From assembly GCA_028292505.1 (NCBI GenBank), contig JAQGMF010000001.1, forward strand, positions 210,363 to 274,362: 64,000 nt of DNA. Direction: 5' to 3'. The position numbers and the translations under genes are program-made. The notes under the pieces are model-generated. The model made no database searches. It was not told the origin of the DNA and saw nothing but the letters and a program-made list of their open reading frames with translations. Below are positions 24,637 through 33,545 of this stretch, one piece after another; the stretch's first letter is position 1, and the number at the start of each line of letters is the position of its first letter. Source of the stretch: Rhodocyclales bacterium (GTDB lineage Bacteria > Pseudomonadota > Gammaproteobacteria > Burkholderiales > Rhodocyclaceae).

Positions 24637-25488
24637 CTAGCTGGCTGAAGCGCCTGCCGGCTCATCGCTTCGTGGCACGACGCGCCTGACGGCCGTGACT
24701 GGCATGATGGCATTTACTGGCGGTGGAGTTGTGTCGTTCGGCGAAGACGGAACGAACACATTCAATTCCTTGCCGAACGAAGTCAAGCCGCTGGCCAGCG
24801 CCGCTTGCTGATAAGGATCGAGATTGGTGTTGAGCAAGGGATCGTCACTGACAGCCGGTGGCGTCGTTTGCGCTGCAATGACGGTGTCATTGGTGGCGTT
24901 GCTGACCGGATTGTTCTGCGTAGGCTCTGTGTTCGTTGCGGCGAGATCTGTGCTCGGCGGACTCGTGTTGTTGGTGGCGAGAGACGCGTTGGGCGCTGTG
25001 ACGACACTCCGACTTTCTTGGGCAGAAGGAGGTGGCGTGCGGGTCGGCGCGTCGTTCGCGGGATTGGCATTGGCGGTGGGAGTCGCGACGACGGGGGGAT
25101 TGGCGCTAGCATCTGCCGGTGGCGATTGAAGCGCCTCAATGAGCTGCTTGTCGTTGGCACTGATGGAGCCATTGCTTTCAAGCTGTGAAAGCAACAGCGA
25201 ACTCGTGAATTGCTGCAATAGCCCGGCCGGCGTAAAAAGCGGGCCGCTGGCAGAAGATGCTAGCGGAAGGTTACCCAGATTGCGGGCCAGTGCGGCATCA
25301 ATGCTCAGGTTTGGGTCATTAGCCTGCTGGGCCAACAAGCTTTGCGCGAATGCCGAAAAATCGACGATGACGGAGGGCTCGATGAGAGCGGACGTTGCCG
25401 CCGGAGTTCCGCTGCCGGAAACAGGCGCAGTCAGCCCCGCAATCGCGTTGCTGGCGGCTATGTTCGAGACGGCTGTGAGATTGTCCAT
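24637..25488 (-). CDS. Ala/Thr/Pro/Asn-rich protein of unknown function
   Basis: A 283-residue protein with no recognised domain. The N-terminal third contains a plausible helical part (VIVDFSAFAQSLLAQQAN, then FTPAGLLQQFTSSLLLSQLE, about residues 41-105). Residues 120-220 are low-complexity, rich in Ala, Pro, Thr and Asn and probably disordered. The last 60 residues include another predicted ordered piece (DPYQQAALASGLTSFGKEL). There is no signal peptide or transmembrane segment. Coding is supported by the long open frame and by the ordered ends, not by homology. Confidence 0.6.
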   Translation of the reverse strand: MDNLTAVSNIAASNAIAGLTAPVSGSGTPAATSALIEPSVIVDFSAFAQSLLAQQANDPNLSIDAALARNLGNLPLASSASGPLFTPAGLLQQFTSSLLLSQLESNGSISANDKQLIEALQSPPADASANPPVVATPTANANPANDAPTRTPPPSAQESRSVVTAPNASLATNNTSPPSTDLAATNTEPTQNNPVSNATNDTVIAAQTTPPAVSDDPLLNTNLDPYQQAALASGLTSFGKELNVFVPSSPNDTTPPPVNAIMPVTAVRRVVPRSDEPAGASAS

Positions 25489-25572
25489 GGCAGAGAGTCC
25501 GACGAAAGTCAGTATGGCTGTCCGATTCGCAGCTTGCTGATTTTTCCTCGCAAGAAATGTGCTCGCGCCGGA

Positions 25573-25672
25573 TAGGCTGCGTAGGTTCGATGAGCCGAAG
25601 GCGTTGCGCGAGGTCGGCTTATCACAGGTATTCCCAATTGTCGGAAGGCGCTTCGCTTTTCCGACCTATGCA
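25573..25672. repeat. Degenerate palindromic intergenic repeat
   Basis: The left half contains GTAGGTTCGATGAGCCGAAG and the right half ends in CGCTTTTCCGACCTA. This is a decayed copy of the GTAGG...GATGAGCCGAAGGCGTT...CCGACCTAC palindrome that is well preserved at 43200-43282. It lies between the Ala/Thr/Pro-rich gene and pyrF. Confidence 0.6.
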
Positions 25673-25687
25673 ATTGGCATCAAGCCC

Positions 25688-26503
25688 TCAACGACAGGTA
25701 TTGATCTCGTCACGCGCAACAAGTGCAGCTTTGCGCGCGGCTTCGGCAAAGTCTTCGCCCTGGCCCGCGTACAAGATTGCCCGAGATGAACTGATCATCA
25801 ACCCCGTGCCTGCGGCGCTCTTGCCGGCACTCACCGTCGCTTGCACATCACCGCCCTGCGCACCGATGCCGGGTACGAGGAGAGGCAGGTCGCCGACGAT
25901 GCTGCGCACGTCGGCCAGTTCTTGCGGGAAAGTAGCGCCGACGACGAGCGCTGCCTGATTATGACGATTCCATTTTTCCGCAACCAGCTGCGCGACGTGT
26001 TGATAGAGCTTCTTGCCACCCGCCACGTCGAGATTCTGTAAATCCGAACCGCCGGGGTTGGAGGTGCGACACAGCACGATAAGGCCGCAATCGGAATAGG
26101 CGAGATAGGGCTCGATGGAGTCGAAGCCCATATAGGGATTCACCGTCAGCGCGTCGGCCTGGTAGCGTTCGAAGGCTTCGCGTGCGTACTGCGCTGCGGT
26201 GGCGCCGATGTCGCCGCGCTTGGCGTCGAGGATCACCGGGATGCCGGGGTGATGCAGATGAATGTAGTCGATCAGCGCTTCGAGCTGTTCTTCGGCGGAC
26301 TCGCCTGCGAAGTAGGCGATCTGCGGCTTGAAGGCGCAGACCAGGTCGGCGGTGGCGTCGACAATGGCGGTGCAGAAGGTGTAGATCGCATCGGGCGCTT
26401 CGCGCAGATGCGCTGGAAACTTCGCGAGGTCAGGATCGAGACCGACGCACAGCAGCGAGTTGTTGCGCGCCCAGGCGGCCTGAAGGTTTTGGATGAAGCT
26501 CAT
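25688..26503 (-). CDS. pyrF: Orotidine 5'-phosphate decarboxylase (type 2)
   Basis: A 271-residue enzyme for the last step of UMP synthesis. The catalytic DAKRGD block (Asp93, Lys95, Asp98) is intact and VGLDPD lies at the substrate-binding N-terminus. Length and sequence fit the longer type 2 subfamily found in many betaproteobacteria and actinobacteria rather than the 235-residue E. coli type. It appears monocistronic, with dispersed repeats on both sides. Confidence 0.95.
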   Translation of the reverse strand: MSFIQNLQAAWARNNSLLCVGLDPDLAKFPAHLREAPDAIYTFCTAIVDATADLVCAFKPQIAYFAGESAEEQLEALIDYIHLHHPGIPVILDAKRGDIGATAAQYAREAFERYQADALTVNPYMGFDSIEPYLAYSDCGLIVLCRTSNPGGSDLQNLDVAGGKKLYQHVAQLVAEKWNRHNQAALVVGATFPQELADVRSIVGDLPLLVPGIGAQGGDVQATVSAGKSAAGTGLMISSSRAILYAGQGEDFAEAARKAALVARDEINTCR

Positions 26504-26604
26504 AGGGAATTCCGGCTGAGGGGGATTCCGTTAGTTTACCGCATCGACTCGTTGACGAAAAAACAGACCCTGAACGTCTCGGAACTAAGGGCCTATGCTG
26601 CGGA

Positions 26605-26669
26605 GTAGGGCGGAGTGGAACTCCGCCGATGTCGCCTCGAACATGCGGCGCAGTTGTCACTGCGCCCTT
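26605..26669. repeat. Intergenic repeat of the GTAGGGCGGAGT family, copy 1
   Basis: A 65-base element with two nested palindromes: GGCGGAGTggAACTCCGCC and GCGGCGCAGTtgtcACTGCGCC. The same element recurs at 43302-43367 with only a few changes. It lies between pyrF and exbD and could form a double-hairpin RNA. Confidence 0.85.
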
Positions 26670-26714
26670 GCGCTCAAGCCGAGTCTTGTCACCGATAAAA
26701 TTCCGCTCGCGTGC

Positions 26715-27140
26715 CTACTCCGGGGTGCTGACGAATCCCAGCTTGGTCAGACCGGCACGCGCTGCGCTGGCCATGATGCGTGCAACGGTTTCGTACGAGG
26801 TGGTGTGATCAAAACGGAATTGCAGTTCTGGCGCCTGTGCGGGGTCGCTAACGCTTTTGCCAGCAGCCAGCAGGCGTTCGGTGAGTGTTGCTTCGCTGAC
26901 GATCTGGCCATCCCAGTACAGCGCTCCCTTGCTATCCACGGCGATATCGATCTTCTGTGCGATATGCGTATTGACTGCGCTGGACGCGCGCGGCAGATCG
27001 ACTTTCACGGCATGCGTGAGCAATGGTGCGGTGAGGATGAAGATCACCAGCAATACCAGCATCACGTCGATGAGCGGCACCATGTTGATCTCTGCCATGG
27101 GGGCAGACGTCGCCTGTTTGTTGAAGCCACCGAAAGCCAT
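26715..27140 (-). CDS. exbD: Energy transducer component ExbD
   Basis: A 141-residue inner-membrane protein with one N-terminal helix (about residues 20-43) containing the proton-channel Asp in VPLIDVMLVLLVIF. A periplasmic domain follows. With ExbB it converts the proton gradient into motion of TonB. Its start overlaps the exbB stop by one base. It is the last gene of the iron-uptake operon. Confidence 0.94.
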   Translation of the reverse strand: MAFGGFNKQATSAPMAEINMVPLIDVMLVLLVIFILTAPLLTHAVKVDLPRASSAVNTHIAQKIDIAVDSKGALYWDGQIVSEATLTERLLAAGKSVSDPAQAPELQFRFDHTTSYETVARIMASAARAGLTKLGFVSTPE

Positions 27141-27874
27141 TACGCCGCTCCTTGCGTGAAATTGCGCACCTTGCTGCCGGCTGCCTGCGATGCTTGCGGG
27201 CCGGTGGTGAGGTACGAGAACAAGTCGTGCGCGAAGGCATCGAGGCGCGCCATGGTGACGCGGTTGGCGCGCGTGAAGCCGTTGTAGCCGACGACCGCGG
27301 GTAAGGCGACGGCGAGGCCGAGACCGGTCATGATCAGCGCTTCACCGACCGGGCCGGCGACTTTGTCCAATGTGCCTGCGCCCGACATGCCGATGGAAAC
27401 CAGCGCGCCATACACGCCCCACACGGTGCCGAGCAGGCCGACGAAGGGCGCCGTTGCGCCCACAGTGGCGAGCACCGTCAGGCCATTTTCGAGATGCGAG
27501 GTTTCTTCGTCGAGCACCTTGCGCATGGCCCGTGTCAGTGATTCGCCGAGCGTGCCTGCATCGCCGAGCTTGCCACCGCCGATGCGGTCGTGATGCTCGG
27601 TGGTGTACAGCGCGTGACTGGTGAGGTGCGAGAAGGGCTCGTGTGCGCCGTGCGTAGCGATCTCATTCTTCACTTCCTCGACTGTGGTGGCGTTCCAGAA
27701 CATTTCGACGAAGCGTTCGCTGTCGCGACGTTGTCGCAGATAGGTGATGGCTTTGCCGACGATGAAGTACCAAGATGCCAATGACATTATGGTGAGCAGT
27801 ACGAAAAGCGTCTTGCCGAGGCCGTCGGCGTTGACGAGAAAGTGGGCGAAGCCCAGGGTCTGTTCGGTAGGCAT
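27140..27874 (-). CDS. exbB: Energy transducer component ExbB (MotA/TolQ/ExbB family)
   Basis: A 244-residue protein with three hydrophobic helices (about 18-38, 130-155, 170-195). It has the family block ATAPFVGLLGTVWGVYGAL, where the second helix lines the proton path. It forms the pentameric motor around ExbD. The gene sits between tonB and exbD with gaps of 12 bases and none. Confidence 0.94.
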   Translation of the reverse strand: MPTEQTLGFAHFLVNADGLGKTLFVLLTIMSLASWYFIVGKAITYLRQRRDSERFVEMFWNATTVEEVKNEIATHGAHEPFSHLTSHALYTTEHHDRIGGGKLGDAGTLGESLTRAMRKVLDEETSHLENGLTVLATVGATAPFVGLLGTVWGVYGALVSIGMSGAGTLDKVAGPVGEALIMTGLGLAVALPAVVGYNGFTRANRVTMARLDAFAHDLFSYLTTGPQASQAAGSKVRNFTQGAA

Positions 27875-27886
27875 TACGTCAGTCCT

Positions 27887-28612
27887 TTAGGGGGAGGGCA
27901 ACACAAAAACGATGGGGATTAGGGCTGGACCGCCGGAAATTTGATTTCCATGCTTTACCGGACATACCCATTGCCTCACTGCAGCCTGTGCAGCACGATC
28001 TAAACCGGGAAATTTACTGCTCTCAAGAACATCAACTTGCAGCATTTTGCCCTGCTGGTCTGTGAGCACGCGCAGCATGACGGTCCCTTCATTGCCGTCC
28101 CTAATATCTGCGTTCGGATAGCGCGGAGGCCGCGTTTGAATGCAGTCAATATCAGCGCGCAAGGTTGGCTCAACTGGGGTTTGCTTCTGTTGCATGACGG
28201 GCTGCTGTGGCGCGGGCGCTGCGACGGGCGCGTGGACTGGCGCCGGTGGCGGCTTGGGCGCTTCCACTGCCGCTGGTGCGGCCGCAGGCGCCTGCACCGG
28301 CGGTGCCTCCACCGGTTTGGCGCGTGGTGGCTCGACGGGCTTGGCAACTGGGGCCGGCGATGTTTTGGCCGGTGGCGGCTCTTTCGGCTTGGGCGTCGCC
28401 TGTGGCAACTCGGGGCGCTGGGTCGGTAGCCAATGCACGGTCAGGACAGGCGGCTCTTCGATGACAGGAGCATGAAGCTGCATGGAGAGCAGCGCAGCGG
28501 CAAGAACCAGGTGCAGGCCGATCACCGCGAGCAGTGTGAGGCTTTGCTGCGGCCACGGTTTATGTTCGTGGTGGACCGCTGCCGGGCGTCTGGGGTCGAT
28601 TGTGAGGCTCAT
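27887..28612 (-). CDS. tonB: Energy transducer TonB
   Basis: A 241-residue protein with a short cytoplasmic start and one helix (about residues 22-44). A periplasm-spanning Pro/Ala/Lys-rich region follows (about 60-140, with many PP, KP and AP repeats), then a C-terminal TonB box-binding domain (about 155-241, with NADIRDGNEGTVMLRV). It passes energy from ExbBD to the outer-membrane receptor encoded upstream in the same operon. Confidence 0.93.
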   Translation of the reverse strand: MSLTIDPRRPAAVHHEHKPWPQQSLTLLAVIGLHLVLAAALLSMQLHAPVIEEPPVLTVHWLPTQRPELPQATPKPKEPPPAKTSPAPVAKPVEPPRAKPVEAPPVQAPAAAPAAVEAPKPPPAPVHAPVAAPAPQQPVMQQKQTPVEPTLRADIDCIQTRPPRYPNADIRDGNEGTVMLRVLTDQQGKMLQVDVLESSKFPGLDRAAQAAVRQWVCPVKHGNQISGGPALIPIVFVLPSP

Positions 28613-28619
28613 GCGAATA

Positions 28620-29300
28620 TCATACGTCCGACCACATCCTGAGCAGGTTGTGGTAGGTGCCGGTCAGGGCGACAAGGGGTTCGGTATCGCCCTGCTGCTG
28701 ACGCAAGGTAGCAATGGCGCTGTCCATGTTGAACAGCAACTCGCGCTTTGCGTCGTCGCGCACCATGCTCTGTATCCAGAAGAAACAGGCCTGGCGCTCG
28801 CCGCGCGTGACGGGCGTGACGCGGTGCAGGCTGGTCGATGGGTAGAGGATCATGTCGCCGGCGGGCAGCTTCACGCGATGTTCGCCGTAAGTGTCTTGCA
28901 CGATGAGTTCGCCACCGTCGTAGCTGTCCGGCTCGCACAGGAAGAGGGTGGCCGAGATGTCGGTGCGCATGTAGCGGCTGCCATCGGGCGCGAGGCGCAC
29001 GGCGTTGTCGATATGTGCGCCGAAATTTTCACCGACGCCATAGCGGTTGAAGAGCTGCGGGTAAATCGTGCGCGGCAAGGCTGCCGAGAAAAACAGGCCG
29101 TGACGCGACAGGGCGGTGCCTACGATGGCGCGCGCAGCGGGGACTTGCGGCGCGCTCTCCGGTAGCTGGCGATTCTGCTTGGCCTTGGCGGATTGCGTAC
29201 CGGCGGTGATGCGCCCATCGGCCCACTGCGCTGCGTCCAGCAGGGCACGCAAGCGCGTCAGCTCGTCGGTATTCAGAACGTTTTCGACTTGTACTAGCAT
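28620..29300 (-). CDS. piuC: PKHD-type Fe(II)/2-oxoglutarate hydroxylase (PiuC/YbiX)
   Basis: A 226-residue dioxygenase with the metal ligands His96 and Asp98 (HIDNA) and His159 (TSLHRV), and Arg169 for 2-oxoglutarate. PiuC/YbiX proteins are encoded beside siderophore receptors such as PiuA and Fiu; their substrate is not firmly known. ATG 29300 gives the family's normal N-terminus (MLVQVENVL); an upstream ATG at 29318 is possible. It lies 47 bases after the receptor gene. Confidence 0.92.
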   Translation of the reverse strand: MLVQVENVLNTDELTRLRALLDAAQWADGRITAGTQSAKAKQNRQLPESAPQVPAARAIVGTALSRHGLFFSAALPRTIYPQLFNRYGVGENFGAHIDNAVRLAPDGSRYMRTDISATLFLCEPDSYDGGELIVQDTYGEHRVKLPAGDMILYPSTSLHRVTPVTRGERQACFFWIQSMVRDDAKRELLFNMDSAIATLRQQQGDTEPLVALTGTYHNLLRMWSDV

Positions 29301-29347
29301 GATGTTCGCATACATCAAAACCCGCTTGCGCGGGCATCGATTGGTGA

Positions 29348-31564
29348 TTAGAACTTCAGTGTCGTGGTGAGTTGCACATTACGGCTCGGACCGGCAACCG
29401 CCCAACCGTTATAGACCTGTGGCCAATACACCTTGTTGAACACGTTGTTGAGGTTCAATTGGATGTTGTAGCGCGGCTGGTCGTAACTGAGCATTGCATC
29501 ATACTTGACGAAGCCGGGCGCCACATTGCTCGAACCGGCGGCGAAGTTACGCTTGGACTGACCGTCCGCGCCGAAGCCGAATTGCCAGTTCGGCATGAAC
29601 TGGTAGGTCGACCAGATGGCGCCGCTATTGGTCGGCGTATTGGCCGATGGGCCGCCGACCGAGGCTGCGGAACCTGCAGCGTTACCGGCACGATCGACAT
29701 TCGACCACATGTGCGCAAAGTTGAAGAACAGTTCCCACTTCGGCGTGAGGTGACCGGTGGCTTCGATTTCCCAGCCATCCGTATGACGTTGGCCTGAAAG
29801 CACGCTGCCACCAATTGGGGTGGTCGAGTCGGTGCTGCGCTCATTGAACTTCTTGGAGCGGAACAGCGAGCCGCGCAATGCCAGATCGCCATCGAACAGA
29901 TCCCACTTCGTGCCGATCTCGGTGTTGCGGCTTTGTTCCGGCGGCGTCTGAGCGCCCGGCGCATCGTACTGATACAGATCGCCCGATGTGCTGTACGAGG
30001 TGCTACGCGAAATGTAGTAGCTCTGCGTCGGCGTTGCCTCCCAGATCAGGCCGGAGCGATAGCTCCATAAACGATCCTTACGTTCATAGCGCGTTCGCGT
30101 CGTGCCGGTTGCGTTGGCATAGTCACCGGAAAAACGGTCCCAGCGCCCGCCCGCCAGTAGCTTCCAATGCGGCACGAACTCGATGGTGTCCTGCGCGTAG
30201 ATGCTTTGTGAGTACGCCGTGAAGTAGGTGTAGTTCGTGCGTTGCATCGCATACGGCGTCGTTATGACATCCGAATCGGAAGGCGAGCCGACTGTCGTTG
30301 ACGGTTTGCCTGGCGTTCCGGCATAACGAAATTGCGCCGAATATTCGCGACCCAGTTCCACGCCGGTCAGCGCTTCGTGCTTCATGCCGAACAGGTCGAA
30401 ACGCGAACTCAGGTCGGTCTGGCTGAACATATCCTGGTCGTTGGCGCCGCGGGCTGGCGGGCTGCCGCGTGTCACGGGTGAGTTGTCGGTGACAGCGCCT
30501 GCCAAGGTTGGTTTCTCTTGCGTGGAAAACAGATCGCGCTTGAATTCGCCGTAACGCAAGGCTGTGCGCACCTGCGTCTTGTTGCTGAAACGGTGGATGT
30601 ATTCGGCGCTGGCGATGTCCGCGGAGTCGGTCTGGAAGTCGCTCTTCAAGCCGTAAAACTTGTCGGCGGCCGCGTCGACCGGGCGATTACCGACCCATGC
30701 AAAGCCATTGTTGGGCGTGTTGTCGTAGTTCAGATGATAGTAGCCAATCTGGAATTCGTCCTTCGTGCCGATGCCGGTGCGGAAGGTCGGCGCGATGCCC
30801 AGGCGTTTGCTGTCCGCGCCGGTGGGGTTGCCAGCGTCATAAGTGGACATGGTGTTCACCCGCAATGCCGAGGTCTCGCCGATGGCTTTGTTGAGATCGG
30901 CGGTAGCACGATAGTAATCATGAGTGCCGACCGTGGTCGTCACGGTGTTTTCGTCGGCAAGGAACGGCTGCTTGGAAACCTGGTTGATGACACCGCCCGT
31001 CGACCCATGACCGTACAGCATCGAAGCAGAGCCGCGTAACACTTCGATGCGGTCGAGACTGAACACTTCACGGTTGTACTGGGCGATGTCGCGCATGCCA
31101 TCGAGGAAGAGGTCGCCGTACGACACGAAGCCGCGCAGGTTGAGGTTGTCGCCGATACGACCGCCTTCACCGGCATTGAACGAGATGCCCGAAACATGCT
31201 GCAATGCCGATGTCATGCTATCGTTCTTGCGATCTTCGATCAGCTTTTCGGGGATCACCGTGACAGACTGCGGCACATCTTTCGCATCCTGTTCGATCTT
31301 GCCGATCTTCGTTGTCGAAGGTTTGTATTCTGTCGCACTGGTCGTCTTGCCGGTTTCGCGCTGGCCCTTGACGATGACCGGCGCAAGCGTCGGCTCTTGA
31401 GAAGCGGCGGGCGTTGTCGGTGTCGCGGCCGTTGCACTTTGGCTGGTCTGCGGCGCGGCGGGCACTTCGGCGGCGTAAAGCGGCGCTGCAACTGCGCCGC
31501 TCGCCAGCATGGCTGCCACCAGGCGCGACGGCGCCTTTCCCTTGGATTTCTGCGAACGCTTCAT
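29348..31564 (-). CDS. TonB-dependent siderophore receptor (Fiu/PiuA-like)
   Basis: A 738-residue outer-membrane protein with a signal peptide (cleavage near LYAA-EVP), a plug domain (DVPQSVTVIP, NLNLRGF, ASMLYGHGSTGGVIN) and a 22-strand barrel ending in aromatic Phe (TTTLKF). The sequence and the adjacent piuC point to a catecholate-type siderophore, but the ligand cannot be fixed. ATG 31564 has a GGAG ribosome-binding site seven bases upstream; an in-frame start 14 codons earlier lacks one. Two Fur-box-like palindromes lie 77-125 bases upstream, so iron-starvation control is likely for the whole operon. Confidence 0.94.
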   Translation of the reverse strand: MKRSQKSKGKAPSRLVAAMLASGAVAAPLYAAEVPAAPQTSQSATAATPTTPAASQEPTLAPVIVKGQRETGKTTSATEYKPSTTKIGKIEQDAKDVPQSVTVIPEKLIEDRKNDSMTSALQHVSGISFNAGEGGRIGDNLNLRGFVSYGDLFLDGMRDIAQYNREVFSLDRIEVLRGSASMLYGHGSTGGVINQVSKQPFLADENTVTTTVGTHDYYRATADLNKAIGETSALRVNTMSTYDAGNPTGADSKRLGIAPTFRTGIGTKDEFQIGYYHLNYDNTPNNGFAWVGNRPVDAAADKFYGLKSDFQTDSADIASAEYIHRFSNKTQVRTALRYGEFKRDLFSTQEKPTLAGAVTDNSPVTRGSPPARGANDQDMFSQTDLSSRFDLFGMKHEALTGVELGREYSAQFRYAGTPGKPSTTVGSPSDSDVITTPYAMQRTNYTYFTAYSQSIYAQDTIEFVPHWKLLAGGRWDRFSGDYANATGTTRTRYERKDRLWSYRSGLIWEATPTQSYYISRSTSYSTSGDLYQYDAPGAQTPPEQSRNTEIGTKWDLFDGDLALRGSLFRSKKFNERSTDSTTPIGGSVLSGQRHTDGWEIEATGHLTPKWELFFNFAHMWSNVDRAGNAAGSAASVGGPSANTPTNSGAIWSTYQFMPNWQFGFGADGQSKRNFAAGSSNVAPGFVKYDAMLSYDQPRYNIQLNLNNVFNKVYWPQVYNGWAVAGPSRNVQLTTTLKF

Positions 31565-31640
31565 TTTTTCTCCACTGAGTGTTGTTTCGCCGAGATTTGC
31601 GGCCACGCAGTGATGTGTGCCCGTCGATCATATTTCTGTT

Positions 31641-31655
31641 TGAGAATTATTCTCA
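31641..31655. promoter_or_regulatory. Fur box 1
   Basis: TGAGAATTATTCTCA is a palindrome about a central base and matches the core of the Fur consensus (GATAATGATAATCATTATC family). It lies upstream of the siderophore receptor start on the minus strand and is also within the 248-base gap to the divergent metallopeptidase gene. Confidence 0.82.
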
Positions 31656-31674
31656 TTTGAGACGTTCGTGTCAA

Positions 31675-31689
31675 CGAGAATTATTCGCA
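31675..31689. promoter_or_regulatory. Fur box 2
   Basis: CGAGAATTATTCGCA shares the GAGAATTATTC core with Fur box 1, 34 bases away centre to centre (about three helical turns). The two could bind Fur dimers side by side. It is nearer to the divergent metallopeptidase gene, which might therefore also respond to iron, though 165 bases remain to that start. Confidence 0.7.
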
Positions 31690-31854
31690 TTTGCGTTTGG
31701 AGGGCTGGAAAATGGGAGTTGGAATTGGCGCTTTTGGATACCCGTGATGAGGTCATGCATAGACACGTCCGCGCATTCACGCGGCACCGAGCCTGAGCAG
31801 GCGGTGGACTCGGGTCTGGGGCACAATACCAATCCTTGTCGAAGGAATTTGCCC

Positions 31855-32730
31855 ATGCGTTTTGATGACGATAGCGAAAGCAGTAATGTGGAAGACCGGC
31901 GTAGTGGTGGCGGTTTTCCGGTGGGCGGCGGCACCATCGGCATCGGCACCGCCGTCCTGGCGCTTGCGGCCTGGTATTTCGGTATCGATCCCTCCATCGT
32001 TCTTAACGGGAGCCGCGCGCTGCAACAGCACACGCAGCAGACGCAGACTGCCGGCCAGCCAGTTAATGCCAGCAGGGAAGAGCAGCAGTCGGTGCATTTC
32101 GTGAAGGTGGTCTTGCACGACCTCGAAAAGACCTGGCACGAGCAATTTCCATTGCAAGCCGGCAAGGCCTACGTCGACCCGCGCCTCGTGTTGTTCCGAG
32201 GCGCTACGCCGACAGCATGTGGCACCGGGCAGACTGCAATGGGGCCGTTCTATTGCCCAGCGGACCAGAAGGTGTACATCGATCTGGCGTTTTACGACGA
32301 ATTGCAGCGCCGCTTCCACGCACCCGGCGATTTTGCGCAGGCGTATGTCATCGCACATGAAGTCGGACACCACTTACAAAACCTGATGGGAATTTCCGCC
32401 CAGGTACATCAGGCGCAGGAGCGCGCATCCAGCGCAGCGCAGGCCAACGCGCTATCCGTGCGCCTGGAGTTGCAGGCTGACTGCTTCGCCGGTGTGTGGG
32501 CCTACTACGCCAACAAGGAGCGGCACGCACTGGAGGCCGGCGATGTGCAGGAAGCCATCACGGCTGCAACAGCCATCGGTGACGATGCCCTGCAGCGGGC
32601 CGCACAAGGACGGGTCGTACCGGACAGTTTCACGCACGGCTCTTCGCAGCAACGCGTGCGCTGGCTGCAGCGAGGTCTGACGTCGGGCAGCCTGGATCAA
32701 TGCAATACGTTCAAGACACGGGAACTCTGA
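31855..32730 (+). CDS. ypfJ: Neutral zinc metallopeptidase, YpfJ family
   Basis: A 291-residue protein with a hydrophobic helix near residues 26-44 that anchors or exports it. A Gln/Thr-rich linker leads to a peptidase domain with HEVGHH (His168, Glu169, His172) and a downstream ELQADCFAG block whose Glu or Asp is the third zinc ligand. The physiological substrate of the family is unknown. ATG 31855 follows GAAGGAA; the frame is open upstream through the Fur-box region without family-like sequence. Confidence 0.9.
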   Translation: MRFDDDSESSNVEDRRSGGGFPVGGGTIGIGTAVLALAAWYFGIDPSIVLNGSRALQQHTQQTQTAGQPVNASREEQQSVHFVKVVLHDLEKTWHEQFPLQAGKAYVDPRLVLFRGATPTACGTGQTAMGPFYCPADQKVYIDLAFYDELQRRFHAPGDFAQAYVIAHEVGHHLQNLMGISAQVHQAQERASSAAQANALSVRLELQADCFAGVWAYYANKERHALEAGDVQEAITAATAIGDDALQRAAQGRVVPDSFTHGSSQQRVRWLQRGLTSGSLDQCNTFKTREL

Positions 32731-32773
32731 TCAATGATGTCAAGCTTCGGCATAATGTCCGCCGGGGTAAAAG

Positions 32774-32809
32774 AAAAAATTCGATAAAAAATTCGATAAA
32801 AAATTCGGG
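32774..32809. repeat. Three tandem copies of a 12-base AAAAAATTCGAT unit
   Basis: Two perfect copies of AAAAAATTCGAT (32774-32785 and 32786-32797) are followed by a third that changes at its end (AAAAAATTCGGG, 32798-32809). The array is far more AT-rich than its surroundings and ends directly at the ribosome-binding region of the methyltransferase gene. Such arrays can change copy number by slippage. Confidence 0.92.
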
Positions 32810-32817
32810 GGACAGGT

Positions 32818-33525
32818 ATGAGTACAGGTCGGGAGGCTGCTCAGTCGAGGTGGCCGGCGCACGCCGCCGCGCGCAACACACACAATCGTGTTGCAGAATT
32901 GGTTTGTCATTATCTCAAGGATGAAAAGAGTCTGCGTGTATGCGATCTGCCTTGCGGCGCAGGCTTGTTTTCAAAACGCTTGGCCGACCTTGGCATGAAC
33001 GTCACGGGCGTAGACATCGAAGCGGTGTCGCCGTTTCACTTTGATGAAAGCTGCCGCGTATTGGCCGATGCTAATCTCCGCCTCCCCTTCGAGGATGGCA
33101 GCTTCGACGCCATGGTGACTATCGAAGGTATCGAGCATCTGGAGAATCCATCATTTTTTCTGCGCGAGTGCGCGCGTGTCGTTCGCCCTGGGGGCTTGAT
33201 CTTTCTCAGCACGCCCAACGTGGATAGCTTTCGTTCGCGCAAGTACGTGTTGTCGTACGGATACCATCGCTATTTCACGCCACGTGAAGACGGCTCGAAA
33301 GATTCGGGGCATCTGCATCCCATTGACATGTCCTTCATCAGACAAGCGTTGGCAAAAAATGGCTTGTCCTTGCTTGAGACCAGCATCAATCAGATTGAAG
33401 GTCAGACCGCGTGGAAAGAAATGCTACGCCCGTGGCTGACACGGAAACTGCCTTCCTATATGCAAGGCGAAATTCCGTTTTATGGAGATGTCATCATCTA
33501 CGTGTTGCGCAAAACAGAGGCGTGA
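32818..33525 (+). CDS. Class I SAM-dependent methyltransferase
   Basis: A 235-residue methyltransferase with motif I DLPCGAGLFS (about residues 43-52), an acidic GVDIEAV after strand 2, LPFEDGSFDAMVTIEGIEHLENP (motifs II and III) and VVRPGGLIFLSTPN. The pattern resembles UbiE/Ubi-G-like small-molecule or glycan methyltransferases; the substrate is not identifiable. ATG 32818 follows GGGGGACAGG directly after the tandem repeat. A bidirectional terminator separates it from the convergent gltL gene. Confidence 0.88.
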   Translation: MSTGREAAQSRWPAHAAARNTHNRVAELVCHYLKDEKSLRVCDLPCGAGLFSKRLADLGMNVTGVDIEAVSPFHFDESCRVLADANLRLPFEDGSFDAMVTIEGIEHLENPSFFLRECARVVRPGGLIFLSTPNVDSFRSRKYVLSYGYHRYFTPREDGSKDSGHLHPIDMSFIRQALAKNGLSLLETSINQIEGQTAWKEMLRPWLTRKLPSYMQGEIPFYGDVIIYVLRKTEA

Positions 33526-33545
33526 TGCAATAGATGACCGGCATG

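Noticed and set aside
24637..25488. Flagellar hook-length control (FliK-like) protein
   Set aside because: Only the Ala/Pro/Thr-rich composition is similar; no FliK C-terminal domain and no flagellar genes in the window.
32774..32809. CRISPR-like array
   Set aside because: The 12-base units are directly adjacent with no spacers, so this is a simple tandem repeat.
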